A stretch of DNA of 26,165 bases from NCBI GenBank assembly GCA_964426895.1, contig CAYRSH010000018.1:1-26165 (forward strand). Direction: 5' to 3'. Under the pieces are notes generated by a model. The model saw only the letters and a program-made list of their open reading frames with translations, did no database searches and had not been told where the DNA came from. Positions within the stretch are counted from its first letter, which is position 1, and every line of letters begins with the position of its first letter. Both the position numbers and the translations under genes were made by a program. The stretch comes from Caldipriscus sp964426895. GTDB lineage: Bacteria; Hydrothermota; Hydrothermia; LBFQ01. Positions 20,855 to 26,165 of this stretch are shown here, piece by piece.

Positions 20855-22585
20855 ATGAAAATATCCAAGGTATATAAACACGATGTAATTATTCTGGGGG
20901 CTGGGCTTGCGGGTTTAAGGGCTGCGGTTGAGATAGGGAGAAAATACGGGGATAGGGTTAATGTTGGAATAGTTTCAAAGGTTCAGTTGATGAGGGCGCA
21001 TTCGGTATGTGCGGAGGGGGGAACGGCCGCGGTTTTAAGACCGAATGAGGGGGATTCCTTTGAATTGCACGCGTGGGATACGATAAAGGGTTCTGACTTT
21101 TTGGCGGATCAAGATGCGGTTTTCAGATTTGTAAAGATGATGCCTTATGAAATACTCCTCTTAGAACATTGGGGAATACCTTGGGCGAGAAGGAATGACG
21201 GGAAAATAGCGGCGAGGGCCTTTGGTGGCCAAAGTTTTTTGAGGACATGCTTTGCACAGGACAAAACGGGATTCTTTGAAATGCAAACCCTTTACGATAC
21301 ACTGCTGAAATTTACAAACTTCCAAAGGTATGACGAATTCTTCGCCACATCCATAATAATTAAAGACAACAAATTTGCGGGTTTAACTGCCATTGATTTG
21401 GTAAACGGGGAGTTTGTACTCTTTATGGGTAAAGCCCTGATAATAGCAACGGGTGGAGCGGGAAGGCTTTACAGGTTCACCACATATTCGCATTCCGTTA
21501 CGGGTGACGGTTTGGCTATGGCTTATAGGGCGGGGTTGCCCTTGAAGGATATGGAGTTTATACAGTTCCACCCCACGGGTATAGTGCCATCGGGAATATT
21601 GGTAACCGAAGGCGCGAGGGGAGAGGGTGGATATTTGAGGAATAATAAAGGGGAAAGGTTCATGCAAAGATACGCGCCGAGTAGGATGGAGTTGGCCCCA
21701 AGGGATATAGTTTCAAGGTCTATGATGACGGAAATAGAAGAGGGAAGGGGGTTTGAGGGTCCGGATGGGTTGGATTATTTACACCTTGACCTAACGCATC
21801 TCGGGAGGGAGAAAATACTTGAAAGGTTGCCCCTTATAAGGGAGTTGGCCATAAAGTTTGCCGGGGTGGATCCCATATACGAACCAATACCGGTAAGACC
21901 TGTGGCACACTATTCAATGGGTGGTATTCATACGGACATTGACGGGAGGACTCCCGTTGAAAACATTTTTGCCGCCGGAGAGGCCGCCTGCGTATCCGTT
22001 CATGGGGCCAATAGGTTGGGTTCAAACTCAACGGCGGAGTGTTTGGTTTGGGGTAGGATAACGGGTGAATTATCCGCGGAATATTCCTTAAATTCGGATT
22101 ACATTTTCAAAGAGGATGAGGTCCTGTCGGAGGCGGAGAAAGAGGCCAAAAGGATTGAGGAAATGCTTAACAAAAACGGAAACGAAAATCCTTATGAGAT
22201 TAGGAACGAATTGAGGAGACTTATGGACACACATGTGGGGGTTTTCAGAACTGGCGATAAACTCCAAGAAGCTTTAAATAAGGTTAGGGAATTGAAGAAA
22301 AGATTTAAGAACATACGCATAGTTGATAGGGAACTCGTCTGGAATACCGACTTGGTAAGCGTCCTTGAAACGGAAAACATGCTTGAAATAGCCGAGGTTG
22401 TTATCCTCGGCGCTTTGATGAGGGAAGAAAGTAGGGGGGCGCATGCCCGTAGGGATTTCCCAAACAGGGATGATGAGAGGTTTTTAAAGCACACCTTGGC
22501 TTATAGAAATGAGGACGGAACTCCGAGAATAGAGTATATCCCGGTAAATATAACTTATTGGAAACCCGTGGAGAGGAAATACTAA
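20855..22585 (+). CDS. frdA: Fumarate reductase/succinate dehydrogenase flavoprotein, FrdA type
   Basis: A 576-residue flavoprotein. FAD-binding GAGLAG (15-20); RAHSVCAEGG with His49, the covalent-FAD His of FrdA/SdhA; FIQFHPTG (235-242); TEGARGEGGY (251-260); RPVAHYSMGG; HGANRLGSNS; and a C-terminal RDDERFLKHTLAYR block. The AEGG after the His and the C-terminal block are closer to E. coli FrdA than to SdhA, and His49 rules out L-aspartate oxidase. It interconverts fumarate and succinate. The iron-sulfur and membrane subunits are not next to it; a polysaccharide flippase follows four bases later. Direction in the cell is unknown; with the KorA-type subunit, a reductive TCA branch is possible (inference). 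Confidence 0.93.
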   Translation: MKISKVYKHDVIILGAGLAGLRAAVEIGRKYGDRVNVGIVSKVQLMRAHSVCAEGGTAAVLRPNEGDSFELHAWDTIKGSDFLADQDAVFRFVKMMPYEILLLEHWGIPWARRNDGKIAARAFGGQSFLRTCFAQDKTGFFEMQTLYDTLLKFTNFQRYDEFFATSIIIKDNKFAGLTAIDLVNGEFVLFMGKALIIATGGAGRLYRFTTYSHSVTGDGLAMAYRAGLPLKDMEFIQFHPTGIVPSGILVTEGARGEGGYLRNNKGERFMQRYAPSRMELAPRDIVSRSMMTEIEEGRGFEGPDGLDYLHLDLTHLGREKILERLPLIRELAIKFAGVDPIYEPIPVRPVAHYSMGGIHTDIDGRTPVENIFAAGEAACVSVHGANRLGSNSTAECLVWGRITGELSAEYSLNSDYIFKEDEVLSEAEKEAKRIEEMLNKNGNENPYEIRNELRRLMDTHVGVFRTGDKLQEALNKVRELKKRFKNIRIVDRELVWNTDLVSVLETENMLEIAEVVILGALMREESRGAHARRDFPNRDDERFLKHTLAYRNEDGTPRIEYIPVNITYWKPVERKY

Positions 22586-22589
22586 GGGT

Positions 22590-23969
22590 TTGAAGAGCGC
22601 CCTTTTCTGGACTCTCGCTTCAAGGGTTTCAATACAGGGTTTCTCCTTTTTAAGGGTTGTTATACTTGCGAGAATACTAACCCCTTACGATTTCGGTATT
22701 TCCGCCAGTACATTTATAGCGTATCAGCTGTTGGATATGCTAACATTTATGGGTTTTACAACAGCCCTAACCGCCCATAGGGGCAATTTTAAAGAGGGTT
22801 ACCCAACCCTTTGGTGGGCAACATTTATAAGGGGGCTAATCCTCGCCGTTATATTGTTTTTGTTTTCCGATAGCATAGGGGATTTCTTTCACGATGAAAA
22901 TGTTTCCTTTACAGCAAAGGTTATAGCCCTATCCTTTATACCAAACTCTTTAACAAACCCGGTTTTCATAGTTGAGGCTAACAGGTTTTTTGAGTTTAAC
23001 AAGATTTTTGTTTTGGAGTTTTCGGAAGCCCTTATAAACACGATTTCAGCGGTGATTCTTGCATTTTACTTTAAGGATTTCAGGGCTATGATATACGCCT
23101 TTTTAATCGGGGTATTTGCAAAGTTTATAATCTCTTATGTTTTAAGGCCGTATATTCCCAAACCCTCTTTTAGCTTCAAATGGTTTAAGGAAATGCTTTC
23201 CTTTGGGATTTGGGTGAATTTAACCTTCGTATTGAATTTCCTTTTGAGGTATGCGGATAGGACATTGGTGGGTAAGTTTGCGGGGCAATCCCAATTGGGT
23301 TATTACTCAAACGCCCAAAACTTGGCTTTCCTGGTTGCGCCGCAGTTGAGTTCAATGATTTCAAGGGTTTTATTCCCGTTTTTTGTGGTTTCAAATAGGA
23401 AGGATAGCGAAAGGGCTTTCTCGTACTATCTAAGGGCTGGGATATTAATAGGGGGATTATTCTTTGCCCCAATGTTCTATTGGAGCGAAGGCGTCATAAA
23501 AATCCTTTTGGGCGATAAATGGCTTGAAGCCGCGGATTTATTAAAACCCCTTTCCTTGGCCTCCATAATGGCCATAATATCCAATACCATAAGCCCGCTA
23601 TCTCAGGGAAAAGGTAAACCAAAACTTGATGTTTTCCGATTGGCAATAATACCTTTGGTTTTTTTATCCCTTTCCCTTTTAAACCCCGGTAATTCCGAAT
23701 GGATAGCGTGGTCGCTTTTCTTCGGATACCTGTCATCCTTAACCCTTTGGTATGTGGGGGTTGTTTTGAGCGGTGTAAGGGGATATTACGCTTTAAAACC
23801 CCTTTTACCCCTGGCCGTTTCTTTAATATTGCCCATACCCTTTCAAAACGGAATCGTAAAAACTTTGATATTTTTATCAACCCTTATCGTTTCCGAGTTT
23901 GTTTTGTTTAAAGGATTGGGGATTTTTAAGATTTTGAAGTTAAGGGTTCCAGAGCTTCAAAAGCCTTAG
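22590..23969 (+). CDS. Polysaccharide flippase, Wzx/PST type
   Basis: A 459-residue membrane protein with about 12-14 hydrophobic helices. The start KSALFWTLASRVSIQGFSFLRVVILARILTP is typical of lipopolysaccharide flippases (RILTPYDFGISA; later YADRTLVGKFAGQSQLGYYSNAQNL). It would move undecaprenyl-linked sugar units across the inner membrane. The start is TTG 22590, four bases after the frdA stop, with only a weak ribosome site. It most likely works with the Wzz-glycosyltransferase operon on the other strand just upstream. Its last 30 bases overlap the convergent helicase gene. Confidence 0.92.
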   Translation: MKSALFWTLASRVSIQGFSFLRVVILARILTPYDFGISASTFIAYQLLDMLTFMGFTTALTAHRGNFKEGYPTLWWATFIRGLILAVILFLFSDSIGDFFHDENVSFTAKVIALSFIPNSLTNPVFIVEANRFFEFNKIFVLEFSEALINTISAVILAFYFKDFRAMIYAFLIGVFAKFIISYVLRPYIPKPSFSFKWFKEMLSFGIWVNLTFVLNFLLRYADRTLVGKFAGQSQLGYYSNAQNLAFLVAPQLSSMISRVLFPFFVVSNRKDSERAFSYYLRAGILIGGLFFAPMFYWSEGVIKILLGDKWLEAADLLKPLSLASIMAIISNTISPLSQGKGKPKLDVFRLAIIPLVFLSLSLLNPGNSEWIAWSLFFGYLSSLTLWYVGVVLSGVRGYYALKPLLPLAVSLILPIPFQNGIVKTLIFLSTLIVSEFVLFKGLGIFKILKLRVPELQKP

Positions 23970-26105
23970 GATTTCGGACTTGTTTTTCTTCAAATGCTTT
24001 AACCCCTTATTACCCAACTTTAAAAGCACAAAGGCCTTTAAAATCCTCTCATCCCCCAAAACCCTATCTTTCTTTAAAAGTTTCCTTATGATTTCCGTTT
24101 CCCTATTGGCCTTATCCCCATTTCCATACCTTTCAAATAGGACATATTTGAGGTAAATATATAAATCCTCTGGAACTTGAAACTCACCAAATTCAACCCT
24201 TTCTATGCCCATAAGGTATAAGGCCTTCTGTAATGCGTTCGCCCTTATAAAACCTATGCCCTTCATACCACCCAAAGGGGCGTACTCCATGGGCAATCCG
24301 TACCTATAAGAGTGCATAACCCTTAAAATATCCTCATCGGTAATAAGAATATATCCCTTTTTTCTAAGGGCAATTATCGCCCTCGCCAAATGGTATATAT
24401 CAACCAAAGAAAAACCCAATTCCCCCGGTGGATTTGAGATGTTGGGATAATGGAAGAGCCTTCCGTTTAGGTAGGCCCACAGTTCATCCGTCCCGTCTTC
24501 GGGGAAATCGTAAAAGTTATATTTTGTTTTAAACGCCATCCTCTCCTCATAGAACTTATCTTTCAAAAAACTTTGTAGGGAACCCGTGATTTTTTTCATA
24601 TAGATTAAAGGCCTGATGGTTAATAGCGTATCTATACCGCTTTCCCACCTCCTCTTCATTTCTATATATCCGAGGGGTGAAATTGAATGCTGTAATAATA
24701 TTTTTCCTATATTCGTTAATTTTCCTTTGCTTATAAACCCGGAGCGTTCAAGGTATGCATATACGTCTTCAAGGAATTCTCCCTCAACATTTTTGAGGGA
24801 TGGAACGAGGGATACAAATTTTTTCCAATTGTTTCCGGCAACCTTTACGGCCCCAAGAACCATTAATGCCACAAAGGATGATATTCCCCAATATTCCTCC
24901 AAGTTTAAACTCCCACCCATTGAAGAAACATAAGGTTTTATACTCTCAAATATATCTTCCAATTCCTCCTGTATATCCCTATTTGATTTGCTCCAAACAT
25001 ACAGTTCCACATATCCCTTATCTTTTATACCGTATCTCCCAGCCCTACCTTCCATTTGCAATATATCCAAAACATCGGGGATATACTTATTCCATTTAAT
25101 CCTACGGGCGAAAATTATAACCCTATCCGCGGGGAGATTAACCCCATAGGCCAATGTTTGCGTGGCTATTATGGTTCTCAAATCCCCATTTCTAAAAGAG
25201 TTTTCTATCCTTTCCCTTTCCTCAGGTGGTATATCCGCGTTATGAAAGGCCACATCTTCCCCATTCCTTTGTGGTATAAATGGCAATGTTTCGTTTAAAA
25301 TCCCAAGACCCTTAGAGGATAACTCCTCCAAAACCTTATACCCTACATCCTTTTTATGTACAAAAACCAAAGTTTTCTCATCATCGGATAATTTTAAAAC
25401 CCTTTCAACTATAAACCCCACGAGTTCGTCCTCGTCGCTTATATTCAAACGCTTATAGGTTTTTTCAACGGGTACGGGTCTGTAATTTGAAATTAAAACA
25501 TAGTTTGCACCAATGAGTTCTGCGAGTTCTTGGGGTTTTGGGACGGTTGCGGATAGGGACATAAAGGGGAACAGCTTGTTGTAATTTATGTATGCCAAAA
25601 TCTCTTCAATCACAACACCCCTGTCTTTATATATGTGGTGGATTTCATCCAAGACAATGGGCAAAGTTATCCAATTCCTGTTTGTCCTCAAAGAGTTTGC
25701 AAGGCTCTCATAGGTGCAAATATAAATATCCCTATCAGTTATAAACTCCTCAAATACATCCCCGGTTCTCAACCCAACTTTATCCTCTCCGAAGAATTTT
25801 ACAAACTTTTCATATAATTCGTTAGCCAATGCCTTCGTTGGAACCGCATATGTACCCTTTCCATTCATAAACAGAATTGCAACGCCGGTTTTTCCGGAGG
25901 ATGTGGGTGCCACGATTAAGGCGTTTTCCTTTAAACCCTTTGTAATATATGTTTCATAAAAAACGCTTTGCAAGTGGTTTAGGCTTTTAAAGGGGAATTT
26001 GGGCAGGTTTATGTTTTCCTTTAATTCGCATAAAAGGGTCCCGTTATCCACAATGACCTTTATACTTTTCCCGTTTACATCGTTTATAACCAAACGCCTT
26101 AACAT
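23940..26105 (-). CDS. Ski2-like superfamily 2 helicase (Hel308/archaeal-type)
   Basis: A 721-residue helicase: Walker A APTSSGKT (66-73), PTKALANE (Ia), DEIHH (153-157, DExH Walker B), SAT (185-187), a second RecA domain with TLVFVHKK and ATQTLAYGVNLPADRVI, and motif VI QMEGRAGRYG (350-359). A helical C-terminus of over 300 residues follows (winged-helix/ratchet region; KKGYI..ITDEDILRVMHSY). The DExH box, APTSSGKT and motif VI place it in the Ski2-like group, which includes archaeal Hel308 and RNA helicases and is patchy in bacteria. About 60 residues precede the motor and lack the usual Q motif. Whether it acts on DNA or RNA cannot be told. The ATG at 26105 is 14 bases after TATAAT, with no ribosome site. 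Confidence 0.88.
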   Translation of the reverse strand: MLRRLVINDVNGKSIKVIVDNGTLLCELKENINLPKFPFKSLNHLQSVFYETYITKGLKENALIVAPTSSGKTGVAILFMNGKGTYAVPTKALANELYEKFVKFFGEDKVGLRTGDVFEEFITDRDIYICTYESLANSLRTNRNWITLPIVLDEIHHIYKDRGVVIEEILAYINYNKLFPFMSLSATVPKPQELAELIGANYVLISNYRPVPVEKTYKRLNISDEDELVGFIVERVLKLSDDEKTLVFVHKKDVGYKVLEELSSKGLGILNETLPFIPQRNGEDVAFHNADIPPEERERIENSFRNGDLRTIIATQTLAYGVNLPADRVIIFARRIKWNKYIPDVLDILQMEGRAGRYGIKDKGYVELYVWSKSNRDIQEELEDIFESIKPYVSSMGGSLNLEEYWGISSFVALMVLGAVKVAGNNWKKFVSLVPSLKNVEGEFLEDVYAYLERSGFISKGKLTNIGKILLQHSISPLGYIEMKRRWESGIDTLLTIRPLIYMKKITGSLQSFLKDKFYEERMAFKTKYNFYDFPEDGTDELWAYLNGRLFHYPNISNPPGELGFSLVDIYHLARAIIALRKKGYILITDEDILRVMHSYRYGLPMEYAPLGGMKGIGFIRANALQKALYLMGIERVEFGEFQVPEDLYIYLKYVLFERYGNGDKANRETEIIRKLLKKDRVLGDERILKAFVLLKLGNKGLKHLKKNKSEILRLLKLWNP

Positions 26106-26119
26106 TAAAGGTGGTGTAT

Positions 26120-26125
26120 ATTATA
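26120..26125 (-). promoter_or_regulatory. -10 box of promoter for the Ski2-like helicase gene
   Basis: TATAAT on the minus strand, 14 bases before the ATG at 26105. The implied leader is about seven bases and holds no ribosome site. Sequence 26126-26165 holds no gene I can see. Confidence 0.55.
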
Positions 26126-26165
26126 ACACCGAAAAATTACGGACTTTTAAACCGTTAAAACACCC

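Noticed and set aside
20855..22585. L-aspartate oxidase (NadB) instead of FrdA
   Set aside because: The covalent-FAD His49 and the FrdA-like C-terminal block are present; NadB lacks that His.
1..26165. tRNA, rRNA, CRISPR, insertion sequence or phage genes
   Set aside because: I looked for cloverleaf-like or rRNA-like stretches, evenly spaced direct repeats, transposase motifs and att-like repeats and saw none.

Overview
This window is a compact, gene-dense piece of a bacterial chromosome. GC looks moderate (around 40%, judged by eye). Arg is mostly AGG/AGA, Ile is often ATA, and the proteins are rich in Lys and Glu, which suggests a thermophile. LpxA (lipid A synthesis), a Wzz-type chain-length protein, a Wzx-type flippase and a LolA-like protein indicate a diderm with LPS or a similar glycolipid. 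A fused 2-oxoacid:ferredoxin oxidoreductase alpha subunit, a fumarate-reductase-type flavoprotein and ThyX suit an anaerobic or microaerophilic lineage. The sequence alone does not give me a phylum; an Aquificota-like or uncultured thermophilic lineage would fit. I see no rRNA, tRNA, CRISPR, IS element or prophage.

Layout. 1-395: start of a coiled-coil protein, cut by the left edge. 451-1276 (+): rhodanese, DUF2892 membrane protein and a YfiM-like small protein. 1273-4659 (-): operon of phosphodiesterase, PcrA/UvrD helicase and double-hotdog acyl-CoA thioesterase. 4737-5054: broken DUF5618-like gene. 5114-6671 (-): panB then lpxA. 6733-9397 (+): second rhodanese, rho and a HAD hydrolase. 9394-10230 (-): nadE. 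10269-12061 (+): S13 (PBP4-type) peptidase and DUF3108 protein. 12066-12785 (-): thyX with a zinc-ribbon N-terminus. 12851-14133 (+): UPF0173 hydrolase and PhoU. 14145-17455 (+): KorA-type subunit, M23 peptidase and DUF58 protein. 17430-20803 (-): envelope operon of LolA-like protein, Wzz, glycosyltransferase and ABC ATPase. 20855-23969 (+): FrdA-type flavoprotein and flippase. 23940-26105 (-): Ski2-like helicase. No stretch longer than about 100 bases lacks a gene. Convergent genes usually overlap or abut, and I found no convincing intrinsic terminator.

The most striking signal is in the expression layout. Thirteen first-of-operon genes have a -10-like hexamer (TATAAT, TAGAAT, TAAAAT or TATTAT) 6-14 bases before the start codon, usually 8-9. 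That places the transcription start on or almost on the start codon, so these genes look leaderless. Several genes inside operons instead have clear Shine-Dalgarno sites or stop/start overlaps. Six of these promoters share an extended -10, CCTTA(G/T/A)AAT. The same geometry corrects the starts of panB, thyX and the S13 peptidase. It also shows that several proteins of exported-type families begin with an unusually short hydrophobic stretch. Two genes (YfiM-like and M23) seem to need an ATA start.
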